Program-made: the position numbers and the translations under genes
Assembly: GCA_003577005.1 (NCBI GenBank)
Contig: QEUW01000144.1
Span: 1 to 16,095 of the forward strand
Direction of reading: 5' to 3'
From: Chloroflexota bacterium
GTDB taxonomy: Bacteria > Chloroflexota > Anaerolineae > Caldilineales > Caldilineaceae
Length of the DNA stretch: 16,095 nt
Shown: in pieces, positions 6,541-14,070 of the stretch
Position numbering within the stretch: the stretch's first letter is position 1
How the letters are laid out: each line of letters begins with the position of its first letter
Notes under the pieces: model-generated
What the model was told of the DNA's origin: nothing
What the model saw: the letters and a program-made list of their open reading frames with translations, nothing else
Database searches by the model: none

Positions 6541-7353
6541 TTGGTCTCGATTCTGGGGTCGCAGCCAGACGGCGCGCCAATGGCCGATGGCCCGAAATCC
6601 AAGTTTGCGATAGACAGCGCCCGCTGCGGCGTTCCCCCAGTAGAGCACGGGTTGCCGGCCACTGGCGATGAGATCCTGGCACAGGGCGGTGCAAACTGCC
6701 TGGCTGAGCGCCCGCCCGCGCGCGGCCGGTTTGGTATAGACACCGCCGATCATCGCATACTCGGCGGTCTCGGCATTGGTGAGTGCGGCCGATAGAATGT
6801 TGTCCCCTTCGGCGGCAAACCAGATTCGTGTGTCTTGGATCGGGCGGATGACACCCGCTGGTGTGCGCGTCATCTCATCGGCATCCGCATAAAAGGCGAT
6901 GAGCGCATCGGCATCGTTCATTGTCGCCCGGCGGATTGTGACACCAGGCCGCGGCGCGACCGGGCGCAGGGCTCCCTCACCCAGTTCCATCAATTCTTCG
7001 ACGACAATTTTGGCCATCTCATAGCGCTGCAGGAACGGCAACAGACTGGGTGTGCCGCCGGGGTTGTCCTGGAGACGCTCGGCTGGGAGCGAGTGCCTGT
7101 CGAGCACTTGCGCCAACCCTGCCCAGTCGGCATCGGGGCGACCATAGATTGCCCAGCCGGTCATATAACGGTTGATTACCCCGCGCAGCTCACCTGTACC
7201 GTCGTCCCCGTCAAAATCACCCCAGAATTGCGACAGTTCGTGTACAAAGCCCAGTTTTTCAAGATTGCCCAGCAGATATAGGTTGAGTTGTGGCTCCCGT
7301 TTTAGAAGTTGTTGAACTGCTGTACGGTCGGCTTCGGTCAATAGTCGAATCAT
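6538..7353 (-). CDS. GNAT-family N-acetyltransferase
   Basis: 271 aa from ATG 7353, which has GGGAG 10 nt upstream; an upstream TTG at 7392 would add 13 residues with no better ribosome site. The N-terminal half (1-130) begins MIRLLTEADRTAVQQLL and has a NLYLLGNLE segment, as in two-domain GNAT proteins. The C-terminal half (about 138-262) is the catalytic fold: TIRRATMNDADALIAFY, then the acetyl-CoA-binding stretch VYTKPAARGRALSQAV (205-220) and the late motif NAAAGAVYRKLGFRAIG. The substrate cannot be deduced. It lies 62 nt downstream of the phosphoesterase gene on the same strand and is probably co-transcribed. The stop is embedded in the T-run of the opposing terminator. Confidence 0.9.
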   Translation of the reverse strand: MIRLLTEADRTAVQQLLKREPQLNLYLLGNLEKLGFVHELSQFWGDFDGDDGTGELRGVINRYMTGWAIYGRPDADWAGLAQVLDRHSLPAERLQDNPGGTPSLLPFLQRYEMAKIVVEELMELGEGALRPVAPRPGVTIRRATMNDADALIAFYADADEMTRTPAGVIRPIQDTRIWFAAEGDNILSAALTNAETAEYAMIGGVYTKPAARGRALSQAVCTALCQDLIASGRQPVLYWGNAAAGAVYRKLGFRAIGHWRAVWLRPQNRDQ

Positions 7354-7415
7354 AAAGCACTTACTCCCGGATTGGTTAGCGCCCAGCCTCAAATGGACTG
7401 AAATACACGGGTCGA

Positions 7416-8363
7416 TTATGGGCGGGCGACGTAGAGCGGGTCATATTTGCGTATATGTTGGTCGCGCCCTGTGGCCGCACAATACGCGTAAAAGGCATCA
7501 TCGAGTGCGTACTCAGGGTCCAGCCCTTGTTCATACGCCCAGCGAAAGAAAAAGATCAGTTCGGGCTGGGCGGTGACGAGTTGCCAGTAAAAGAGTTGAG
7601 TCATTACACCACCGGCGTCAGCCATGCCTGATTCTGCATAAGCCGCCAGCGCTGCGCGCCGGTCATAGCTGACGCGCTGAAACGTCACCTGCCAGCCGCC
7701 TGCTTCCACTGCTTCGGGCACTGCTTCGACCACCGCAAACTGCGCCTGCGGGTCACCGTTGAGCGGCATGCCGACGCTGCCCGGGTTGATAAGATGCCAG
7801 CGGGTTGCCCCGTTACGGCTAGGCGGAATAAGCGCTTCGTCAGCCGGCGGCAGACGGTGGATATGACGGTCCACCTGGACATGAGTATGCGCCGAGACGA
7901 CCGTAGGCGCCGCCACGCCGGCCAGCTCTGCGGCGACCTGCGCGGCCGGTGTATCCTGGCGAAACCCGGTGCGGTTGTGGCCGGGGACGCCGTGGGCCAC
8001 ACAGAGTGGCTGTGTGCCAGGCAGAAAGAGCGTGCGTTCATCGGGCAACAGCGCAAGATAGGCGCCCTGGTCAGGCGTGATCTGCTCTACCAGCCAGTGT
8101 AATTGACCCCAACGTTGCGGGTCTTCGCACCCTGGCTCGGCGCGTTCGGTGCCAAAGTCCAGATAGTAGAACTCATGGTTACCACGCACCACGACCCAAT
8201 TCTGAGCCCGCACGCGATCGATCACCGCACCGCTAAAGGGCGCACCGTTGATCAGGTCACCATCGACCACAACGTGGTCGGGCTGGAGCCGTTCCAACTC
8301 GGCGATGACCGCTGCAAGGGCGGGCAGGTTGCCGTGGATGTCGGCAAGTAGGGCAACACGCAT
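7416..8363 (-). CDS. Calcineurin-like metallophosphoesterase
   Basis: 315 aa. The metal-binding motifs of the superfamily appear in order: DIHGN (D8, H10), GDLIN (D36), RGNHE (N62, H63), a lone His in VAHG (H124) and SAHTH (H159, H161), followed by NPGSVGMPL (193-201), which is typical of the YfcE/MJ0936-like branch. It would hydrolyse a phosphoester using two metal ions in the cytoplasm; the substrate is unknown. Compared with short YfcE-type enzymes it carries an extra tail of roughly 80 residues (about 236-315: a helical, aromatic-rich stretch, FFFRWAYEQGLDPEYALDDAFYAY). The ATG start fits the fold, beginning immediately with the first beta strand, though no Shine-Dalgarno is visible. Confidence 0.92.
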   Translation of the reverse strand: MRVALLADIHGNLPALAAVIAELERLQPDHVVVDGDLINGAPFSGAVIDRVRAQNWVVVRGNHEFYYLDFGTERAEPGCEDPQRWGQLHWLVEQITPDQGAYLALLPDERTLFLPGTQPLCVAHGVPGHNRTGFRQDTPAAQVAAELAGVAAPTVVSAHTHVQVDRHIHRLPPADEALIPPSRNGATRWHLINPGSVGMPLNGDPQAQFAVVEAVPEAVEAGGWQVTFQRVSYDRRAALAAYAESGMADAGGVMTQLFYWQLVTAQPELIFFFRWAYEQGLDPEYALDDAFYAYCAATGRDQHIRKYDPLYVARP

Positions 8364-8401
8364 AATGTATTCGTATAGTGAAGATATGAGCCGCAGATTA
8401 G

Positions 8402-8537
8402 TACTACAACGAGACTTTATGTGATGGGCCTAATCCGACCTCCGGGAGGTGGCCGGAAATTGTCTGGTCGAGAAAGTTGATTCCGGCCACCTCCCGGAGG
8501 TCTTGGCAGCGGCAATCATTAAAGTCTCGCTGTAGGG
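8402..8537. repeat. Palindromic MITE-like element B
   Basis: The outer arms CTACAACGAGACTTTA (8404-8419) and the complement of 8520-8535 match at 15 of 16 positions. The inner arms are a perfect 22-bp inverted repeat (8437-8458 and 8481-8502; core CTCCGGGAGGTGGCCGG) around a 22-nt loop. TTAG flanks both ends (8398-8401, 8538-8541) as a possible target duplication. Non-coding. It lies upstream of the phosphoesterase gene and downstream of the methyltransferase gene, and could also form a very stable RNA hairpin. Confidence 0.75.
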
Positions 8538-8541
8538 TTAG

Positions 8542-8647
8542 GCAGATTGGGCTGATTGACGCGGATAAAAATTTGCAAAATCTGCGAAATCTACGCAATC
8601 TGCGGATGCTTTTCTTCGATTCACGATTTTTTGATTCACGATTTTTC
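8542..8647. repeat. CAGATT/ATCTGCG-rich repeat tract with a 15-bp tandem duplication
   Basis: From 8542 the sequence repeats ATCTGCG-like units (CAAAATCTGCGAAATCTACG, then CAATCTGCGG). A tandem pair of GATTCACGATTTTT(T/C) units follows at 8618-8632 and 8633-8647. A matching CCGCAGATTA piece lies at 8391-8400 on the far side of element B, so element B may have been inserted into this tract. No coding potential. Confidence 0.5.
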
Positions 8648-8650
8648 GCT

Positions 8651-9724
8651 TCAGGATCGTGGCCGATCTGGCGCCCTGGGTCGCAGGTAGACGGTGACCT
8701 CGCTGCGGTTATGAAAGAGTTGGCGAACGCCCGTTACCTGGTAGACCTGGCTCAACAGTTTGAGGGCGTGGTCGAGCACGCGCCGGGTGTTATGAGCCGG
8801 TAGTTTGAGCGTCATCAGCGCGCTACCGTGTGGATAGAGGTGGCGAGCATAGGCAACCATGAGGCGCGCCGAGTCGCGCGCATCCATGCGCATGTCGTTG
8901 ACGATCAGGTCGAAGGTATCAGGGTCATCGGCCAGGTAGGCTTCAGCAGTCATGCGCTTGTGGCGGATATAGCGGTCGTTTGCCAGCCGCGGGTCTAGAT
9001 CTCCTGGGTCCACAGCTGTGACGTACTGGCCGCGCTGCCGCAGGATGCGAGTCCAGCCGCCGGGGGCGGCGCCTAGGTCGAGGGCGACGCCATGCGCTGG
9101 TAGGTCGATGGCAAAATGTTCCAGCGCTTCTAGCAACTTGAACTCGGACCGGCTGATCTGACCCTCCTCGCGGGCGAAACGGCGCATCCCGCCGGCCCAA
9201 TCCGAGAGATTGTCGCTGGCCGATGATAGACCGACCATGCCCACTGCGGGCGCATCCACTTGAGCACCGGAACCGGCCGCACAGACGACCGAAACGACCT
9301 GGACAGGCGCACGTACATCGACCGGCGCTCCGCTTTTGGCCGTGAGCACGGCGGCCAGGCTGGTGTTGAGGTCATAGGGCTTGTATGGCAAATCACCAAA
9401 GACGCGAGTTTGCACCGAAAAGGGCTCGTCTGAGTCAAGCTGTGGCGCCACCTCATTGCTAGCAAGCTCGGACAGCGCCGGTAGATCCTCAGCGCTGGCG
9501 GCTAGCGGCGTGCTCCAATAGACCGGGCAGATGTGACGGACAAAGATGGGCGGGGTTGTGCGCCAACGAGCGGCTAGGCTGGCAAAAGAGCCGGTCAGTT
9601 GCATAAGGAGAACCCCCGGCGCCAGCGTCTCGATCAATGTCGCGCCGGGCGCAGCTTGCTGCAATTCGTCGACTGCCAGCCGCACAAAATCGGGGTCAGC
9701 GCTGAGGATCAGACGGTCAGCCAT
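8651..9724 (-). CDS. RlmM/FtsJ-like SAM-dependent RNA 2'-O-methyltransferase
   Basis: 357 aa from ATG 9724. The N-terminal part (about 100-150) looks like a THUMP-type RNA-binding domain (FSVQTRVFGDLPY and following). The C-terminal part is an FtsJ-type Rossmann methyltransferase: SAM motif LDLGAAPGGWT (215-225) and the full catalytic K-D-K-E set, K196 in SRSEFKLLEAL, D277 in NDMRMD, K307 in TLKLP and E342 in RSEVTVYL. This layout is that of RlmM, which 2'-O-methylates 23S rRNA C2498 in E. coli; the exact target here is inferred only. The ATG overlaps the stop of the lyase gene by one base (TGATG) with AGGA 6 nt upstream, so the two are translationally coupled. The gene seems to have no good terminator of its own. 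Confidence 0.88.
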   Translation of the reverse strand: MADRLILSADPDFVRLAVDELQQAAPGATLIETLAPGVLLMQLTGSFASLAARWRTTPPIFVRHICPVYWSTPLAASAEDLPALSELASNEVAPQLDSDEPFSVQTRVFGDLPYKPYDLNTSLAAVLTAKSGAPVDVRAPVQVVSVVCAAGSGAQVDAPAVGMVGLSSASDNLSDWAGGMRRFAREEGQISRSEFKLLEALEHFAIDLPAHGVALDLGAAPGGWTRILRQRGQYVTAVDPGDLDPRLANDRYIRHKRMTAEAYLADDPDTFDLIVNDMRMDARDSARLMVAYARHLYPHGSALMTLKLPAHNTRRVLDHALKLLSQVYQVTGVRQLFHNRSEVTVYLRPRAPDRPRS

Positions 9725-11133
9725 CACGCATCCTCGCAAAGAGCGGCCTGGATCTGTGCGGCCAACTGGCGGGCGCGTACCGGTGCATCACCGATGTGGG
9801 CCGAGCCATCCATCAAAGCCGGCAGGGCCGCGGCATCGATCCACCGGGTGATGCGCTCATCGGCGGCCAGCAAGCCGACGAGCGGGTTGGGCATGCCTTC
9901 CTGGAGCGCCTGCCAGGCGCTGAGGCTGTGGCTGCGGATTACCTCGTGGAGTTCCTGGCGGTTGCCACCGGCCTTGACCGCCTGCATCAGTACCCGCTCG
10001 GTGGCGGCGAAGACGCCGTAATCGCGTAGATTGCGCCCCGTGGGTCCTGGCCAGATCTGTAGCCCTTCGACAATTCGTGTGCTGCGAGCAAGCACTTCGT
10101 CGGTGATGAGAAAAGCCTCGCTCAGCGCCAGCCGGCGATTGGCCGAATCATCGAGTGTGCGTTCGAGCAACGAGAGGGCGGCGTTATCCCACGCTACGCG
10201 CGGGAGATTGGCGACATAGCGGGTGAGGCTGTCGATGTTCTCGGCAGCCACGGGGTTGCGTTTGAAGGGCATGGCGCTGGAGCCGACCTGACGGGCGCCA
10301 AACGGCTCGCTCCATTCGCCAAAGAGCGGGCTTTGCAAGATGCGCAGGTCAAAAGCGAATTTGTGGAGCGTGGCGGCCAGACCGGCCAGCGCATTGAGCA
10401 CGAGCCAATCTTGTTTGCGCGGGTAGGTCTGGGTGGCGACGGGAAAAGGCGCCAGGTCGAGTCGAGCCATGACCCGCTCTTCGAGGCGTTGGGGAGTCCA
10501 GCCCGTGCCGGCGAGCAATTCAGCGTAGCCGGCGCTGGCGCCGACTGCGCCTTTGATCCCCTTGCCGCGGATACCGGCATAGACACGCTGCAACTCATGC
10601 CAATCGCCCAGCAGGTCCTGCCCGTATTGCGCCAGCCGGTAGCCAACCGTAGTGGGTTCAGCCGGCTGGATGTGCGTATAGGCCATGGCCGGTCGTTCCG
10701 CTTCGTCCTCAATGCGGGCAGCGAACAGCTTGAGCAGGCGTCGCAGGGCGGCGAGCAGCAACTCCAACCCTGCCCGCAGTCGCAGCGCATCCGTATTGTC
10801 CTCAATATCCATGGAGGTGGCGCCTAGGTGAATGATGGCTCCTCCCACGGGGCACTGTTCGGCATAGGTTTTGATCTCGGCCATGAGGTCATGGCCTATC
10901 TCGCGTTCGATCTCGTGGGCGCGCTCCAGATCGATCTCGTTTTGGTGGGCGCGCAGGTCGGCAACCTGGGCGGCTGTCACCAGACCGGCTTCGTGCTGCG
11001 CCTCGGCCAGCGCAACCCAGATGCGGCGCCAGAGACGCCGTTTGTTGGCTTCGCTCCAAACCTGCCGCATGGCCTCGCTGCCATAGCGCCAGGTCAGCGG
11101 TGAAAGATAGGTTTCGTGGTCGTAGGCATTCAC
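9724..11133 (-). CDS. purB: Adenylosuccinate lyase (eukaryote-like type)
   Basis: 469 aa from GTG 11133; the longer ATG at 11190 adds 19 Arg-rich residues unlike the family. It cleaves SAICAR and adenylosuccinate in purine synthesis, as a cytoplasmic homotetramer. Seen: HLGATSMDIEDNTD (from 102), THIQPAEPTTVG (153-164; His154 the expected catalytic His), QTYPRKQDW, the fumarase/aspartase-superfamily signature GSSAMPFKRNP (284-294) with the catalytic Ser loop, and ERTLDDSANRR. The GATS, QPAEPTTVG and ERTLDDSANRR wording matches animal ADSL better than Bacillus-type PurB (from memory of those sequences). The gene is coupled to the downstream methyltransferase. No other purine gene is in the window. 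Confidence 0.93.
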   Translation of the reverse strand: MNAYDHETYLSPLTWRYGSEAMRQVWSEANKRRLWRRIWVALAEAQHEAGLVTAAQVADLRAHQNEIDLERAHEIEREIGHDLMAEIKTYAEQCPVGGAIIHLGATSMDIEDNTDALRLRAGLELLLAALRRLLKLFAARIEDEAERPAMAYTHIQPAEPTTVGYRLAQYGQDLLGDWHELQRVYAGIRGKGIKGAVGASAGYAELLAGTGWTPQRLEERVMARLDLAPFPVATQTYPRKQDWLVLNALAGLAATLHKFAFDLRILQSPLFGEWSEPFGARQVGSSAMPFKRNPVAAENIDSLTRYVANLPRVAWDNAALSLLERTLDDSANRRLALSEAFLITDEVLARSTRIVEGLQIWPGPTGRNLRDYGVFAATERVLMQAVKAGGNRQELHEVIRSHSLSAWQALQEGMPNPLVGLLAADERITRWIDAAALPALMDGSAHIGDAPVRARQLAAQIQAALCEDA

Positions 11134-11140
11134 TGGCGGG

Positions 11141-11144
11141 CTCC
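11141..11144 (-). promoter_or_regulatory. Ribosome binding site deciding the purB start
   Basis: On the minus strand GGAG is followed after 7 nt by GTG at 11133. The ATG at 11190 lacks such a site. Confidence 0.6.
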
Positions 11145-11203
11145 GTAATAGGCGCGTTCGGCGCCGGCGATCACCGTGCGGCCAACCCATGTTTGGCCTG
11201 CCC

Positions 11204-11209
11204 TATTGT
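11204..11209 (-). promoter_or_regulatory. Possible -10 box for purB
   Basis: TACAAT on the minus strand, about 70 nt before the GTG start. I see no matching -35 hexamer at 16-18 nt, so support is limited. Confidence 0.3.
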
Positions 11210-11303
11210 AGCACGATCAGGCGTCTTTGGCGTAGCATGGCGGATGTGAAGCGCAAGATTATCGTGGTAAGACAACAACAGAGCACGAAGCGCACCATCT
11301 CTG

Positions 11304-13385
11304 CTACGGTTCAGAATCATCCGGTGGCGCGGGGGTTGGAGCATCTGATGGTGGCTGGGTAGGCTGTGCAGGCGGTGGCTGCGCCGGGGCCTGCGTAGGC
11401 GGCGGCTGTGTTGGCGGCGGTTGTGTCGGCGGTGGCTGCGTCGGCGGCTGTGTTGGCGGAACCGGCGTTGGTGGGTCAGGTTGCGGAGTAGACGGTGCGC
11501 TTTTAGCCGTTGGTGGCGCGGGTTCGGGCGCAGTCGAAGTGGTTGCCGCAGTGGGGGCATCACCCGGTAGCGCCGCGTCTGTGGTCGGAGGAGGTTCATT
11601 AGAGCCGGTGTCCGGTGTCTCTTGCGCTGTAGCTGACGGGTCCGGCAGTGAAGCGCCGCCTGTATCCGGCGTGCTGTCTGCCGGTTCCTCAGGGCTGAGT
11701 ACTGCCGGGGTGGCGGTGGGTGTAGGCGTAGGCCCGGCTTCCTCCGGTGTATCCTCGGGCGGCGTATCCTCGGGCAAGGGGGTAGATGTCTCCGCTTCGG
11801 TTGTCGGCTCGGCCGGTTCGGGGGTTTCGCCCAGTTCTGGTGTGGCCGGTTCGGGGGTTTCGCCTGGCTCTGGTGTGGCCGGTTCGACGGTCCCGGTAAC
11901 GGGCATGGACGTAGCCACGCTGGTGGAATCAGGATCCACTGTCACTGTTTCACTGATGGGCCGCGTTGCGGTTGGCTCGTCCGGTGTCGGTCCGGCGGGT
12001 GTGCCTGTAGTCAACGGCACTGTGGGCGTGATCGTGCTTTGCACGGGCGTCGCTATCGGCTCTTCACCGTCCGGTGTAGCGGTCAACGAAATCGTGGGCG
12101 CCGGGGTTGTCACGGTCAGTGGCGCTCCCGGTGTTGAGGTCAGCGCCTCTGGTGTTTCAGGCGGCGGGAAAGTGGTCGCAGTGACGATAGCCGTAGCGGC
12201 AGGCGGCGCCAGCGTGGTGGGTGCGGCTGTCGCTATTGTTGGGGCGACAACCGTTGGCTCCGGCGCCGTGGCGGGCACCAACAGGTTACGCCCGGCCATG
12301 ATGAGGTCGTTGGCGAGACAGTTCGTAGCGCGCAGATCGTCTACGCCTGTGCCAGTACGGTTGGCGATAGCGGTCAACGTATCGCCGATGCGTACCTGAT
12401 AGGGGACCCAACCTTGTCGCGTCGTCACGGTGCAGGCGGGGCGGGGCGGGGCGCCCACAGCCGTCGGGGTAGGCGGTGGCAGGAGTGTCTCTTTGGGCAG
12501 CGGCGTCGGTTCGAGTTGCCGGGCTTGGATCACCTCGATCGAGATACCCTGAACCACCCGTGGTCCGTGTGCGGCCTGTTGACCGGGCAGGATCTGATAG
12601 CGCAGACGCACGGTCGCCCCAGGCTGCAATTCACCGATGACCGACATATCGATAAACTCGGGCGCATTGGGGTCAGGTTGGTGGAGCGGCAGCACGACAA
12701 GGTCGCCGATGTTGAGGTAACCGGCTCCGTAGCCATGAAAGAGGAGTTCGCTCTCGGCGGTGATAGTTACATTGCGCAGGTCAGCCTGTTGTTGCGCTTT
12801 CTGCACATCGAGGATCAACTCTTGTTCCTGGGCTGCGCGTACAGTTGGGCGCTCCTGTTCGGGCACCAGATAGAGCTGCTGACTGCGGATCCACTGCTTG
12901 ACGGGATAGCTCAGGTCACCGGGCGCCGCAGCCTCGGCCAGCGTGACGAGTGTCGTGGAGAAGAGGAGAATCAGCACAGCAGAGAGCGCCGCGGCCGCCG
13001 GTCGTAAACCGGGCAGGGCAAAGAGGTCGCGCCACCACGCCAGCACGGATGGCATCTCCCTATGGGGTGCAGGTGCGCCGAACGCCGTTACCGGAGGCGG
13101 GCGCAGGCTAGCAATGACCTCTTGCTCCGCCTGGAATCGTTGCGCTGCCGCCAAGAAAGCAGCCTTTCGGGCGCTCTGGCGGTTGGGCGAGAGCGCCGGC
13201 ACTGCCACCTGGTTGATCTCGTTGGCCAGAGCGACCACGGCCAGCAAGTCGCGCAGATTGCGCCGGTATGCTGCTGGGTAAGAGGCTAAAACCACTTCAA
13301 GCGGCTCGCCCTCCTGAATGCGTGCGGCAGCTTCGGCGAAGATTTCGGCGTGTTCCGCTCCGGTTAAGCTGGTCTGTTCTGTCAT
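11304..13385 (-). CDS. Single-pass LysM protein, anti-sigma-like, with Pro/Thr-rich tail
   Basis: 693 aa, starting 12 nt after the ECF sigma stop. The cytoplasmic N-terminus (1-95; EIFAEAAARIQEGEPLEVVL, SPNRQSARKAAFLAAAQRF) resembles the N-terminus of Chloroflexi proteins paired with ECF sigma factors. A membrane helix (about 128-150) is followed by LAEAAAPGDLSYPVKQWIR, as in DUF5667-type domains, and a beta-rich region (205-290). A LysM domain (about 328-371; YQVRIGDTLTAIANRTG to NLLVP) should bind peptidoglycan or another N-acetylglucosamine polymer outside the membrane. The last 320 residues are Pro/Thr/Glu-rich with tandem repeats. A role as membrane anti-sigma factor sensing the cell wall is inferred from gene order and topology. 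The zinc-binding HxxxCxxC of ZAS anti-sigma factors is absent. Confidence 0.85.
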   Translation of the reverse strand: MTEQTSLTGAEHAEIFAEAAARIQEGEPLEVVLASYPAAYRRNLRDLLAVVALANEINQVAVPALSPNRQSARKAAFLAAAQRFQAEQEVIASLRPPPVTAFGAPAPHREMPSVLAWWRDLFALPGLRPAAAALSAVLILLFSTTLVTLAEAAAPGDLSYPVKQWIRSQQLYLVPEQERPTVRAAQEQELILDVQKAQQQADLRNVTITAESELLFHGYGAGYLNIGDLVVLPLHQPDPNAPEFIDMSVIGELQPGATVRLRYQILPGQQAAHGPRVVQGISIEVIQARQLEPTPLPKETLLPPPTPTAVGAPPRPACTVTTRQGWVPYQVRIGDTLTAIANRTGTGVDDLRATNCLANDLIMAGRNLLVPATAPEPTVVAPTIATAAPTTLAPPAATAIVTATTFPPPETPEALTSTPGAPLTVTTPAPTISLTATPDGEEPIATPVQSTITPTVPLTTGTPAGPTPDEPTATRPISETVTVDPDSTSVATSMPVTGTVEPATPEPGETPEPATPELGETPEPAEPTTEAETSTPLPEDTPPEDTPEEAGPTPTPTATPAVLSPEEPADSTPDTGGASLPDPSATAQETPDTGSNEPPPTTDAALPGDAPTAATTSTAPEPAPPTAKSAPSTPQPDPPTPVPPTQPPTQPPPTQPPPTQPPPTQAPAQPPPAQPTQPPSDAPTPAPPDDSEP
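11389..11463. repeat. Tandem repeat encoding (P)PPTQ units
   Basis: Short G/C-rich direct repeats of a GGCGGCTGTGTTGGCGG type in the 3' end of the LysM protein gene encode PPTQ-PPTQ-PPPTQ-PPPTQ-PPPTQ (residues about 643-665). Such repeats are prone to length change. Confidence 0.75.
11812..11890. repeat. 33-bp tandem repeat in the LysM protein gene
   Basis: Two full 33-bp copies (11812-11844 and 11845-11877) and a third partial copy starting at 11878, each beginning GCCGGTTCG. They encode an 11-residue unit of the type TPEPGETPEPA within the Pro/Thr/Glu tail. Confidence 0.8.
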
Positions 13386-13397
13386 AGACCTGGCCTA

Positions 13398-13988
13398 CTA
13401 CTCTGTCTGCAACAACTGGCGCAAAGTGGCGACAGCGCGATATTGCAACGCCTTGATCGACCCTTCGGTTTTGTTCATCATCTCGGCGACTTCACTGATG
13501 CTATAACCTTCTAAAAAGCGCAGACTGATGACCTCGGCCTGCTCATCGGTCAGGCGGGCAATGGCCGCACGCAGCCGTTCCACATCTAGCTTGAGTTCAG
13601 CTGCTTCCACCGGGTCATCAAGCGCCGGCAGGCTTGGTTCATCGTCGAGCGAAACCTGCTGTTTCTGGTCGCGCTGCCGGTAGTAGTCGATGACAACATT
13701 GTGTGCGATCCGGTAGAGCCAGCCTGAAAACGAACTGTGCCAGGCTTTGCGGTTGCGGATGGCTTCCAACATTTTCAAGAACACATGCCCCGTCAAATCT
13801 TCTGCCAACGTCTGGTCACCAATGCGTCGATAGATATAAGTGTAGATGCGTACCTCATAGCGATCGTAGATCGCGCTCAGCGCCTGCACATCGTACTCGA
13901 ACGCATTCGCCAGCAACTCAGCATCGTCCGTCTCGGCGGCCGGCGCGGCTACACGGATAGAGGCAAGCAGAATCACCCAACCATTCAT
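13398..13988 (-). CDS. ECF-type RNA polymerase sigma factor, paired with LysM anti-sigma candidate
   Basis: 196 aa. Region 2 (about 36-105) contains IYDRYEVRIYTYIYRRIGD, a LAEDLTGHVFLKML helix and GWLYRIAHNVVIDYYR. Region 4 (about 139-193) ends in the helix-turn-helix GYSISEVAEMMNKTEGSIKALQYRA. It would redirect RNA polymerase to an alternative promoter set. Twelve bases separate its stop from the LysM protein gene, the usual sigma/anti-sigma arrangement. The ATG at 13988 has no obvious Shine-Dalgarno, and the leader contains a terminator-like hairpin ending only about 19 nt upstream, so expression may be conditional. It is only distantly similar to the other sigma factor in the window, which has a different linker and N-terminus. 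Confidence 0.93.
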   Translation of the reverse strand: MNGWVILLASIRVAAPAAETDDAELLANAFEYDVQALSAIYDRYEVRIYTYIYRRIGDQTLAEDLTGHVFLKMLEAIRNRKAWHSSFSGWLYRIAHNVVIDYYRQRDQKQQVSLDDEPSLPALDDPVEAAELKLDVERLRAAIARLTDEQAEVISLRFLEGYSISEVAEMMNKTEGSIKALQYRAVATLRQLLQTE

Positions 13989-14006
13989 GATGACGACAGA
14001 GTGCAG

Positions 14007-14070
14007 AAAAAATTACGGCCAATTCTGGCGCCCCCTGGTCGCACAAATGGGTTGCACAGATTGGCCGTAA
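14007..14070 (-). terminator. Terminator-like hairpin between phosphatidyltransferase and ECF sigma genes
   Basis: Perfect 11-bp arms, TTACGGCCAAT and ATTGGCCGTAA (14013-14023 and 14060-14070), extended by three more pairs past a one-base bulge. On the minus strand six T follow directly (14007-14012). The loop of about 30 nt is long for a classic terminator. It ends 19 nt before the sigma ATG, too close for a promoter to fit between. Confidence 0.55.

Noticed and set aside
6835..7281. Plus-strand ORF of 148 codons
   Set aside because: Antisense to the GNAT acetyltransferase; no recognisable motif in the plus-strand reading.
8542..8647. CRISPR-like array in the ATCTGCG/GATTCACG repeats
   Set aside because: Units are short and degenerate, with no regular unique spacers and no cas genes.
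11134..11190. 19-residue N-terminal extension of PurB from the ATG at 11190
   Set aside because: Arg-rich and unlike the family; GTG 11133 has GGAG at 7 nt and starts with the expected YDHETYLSPL.
11270..11303. Terminator after the LysM protein gene
   Set aside because: Only a 5-bp CAGAG/CTCTG stem with a long loop and no clean T-run; too weak to annotate.
11539..12399. Plus-strand ORF of 286 codons, rich in Gly, Val and Ser
   Set aside because: It is the antisense of the Pro/Thr/Glu tail of the LysM protein; low-complexity codons keep the opposite frame open. No domain and no ribosome site.
12414..13007. Plus-strand ORF of 197 codons
   Set aside because: Antisense to the LysM protein N-terminal half, which has coherent membrane and LysM features.
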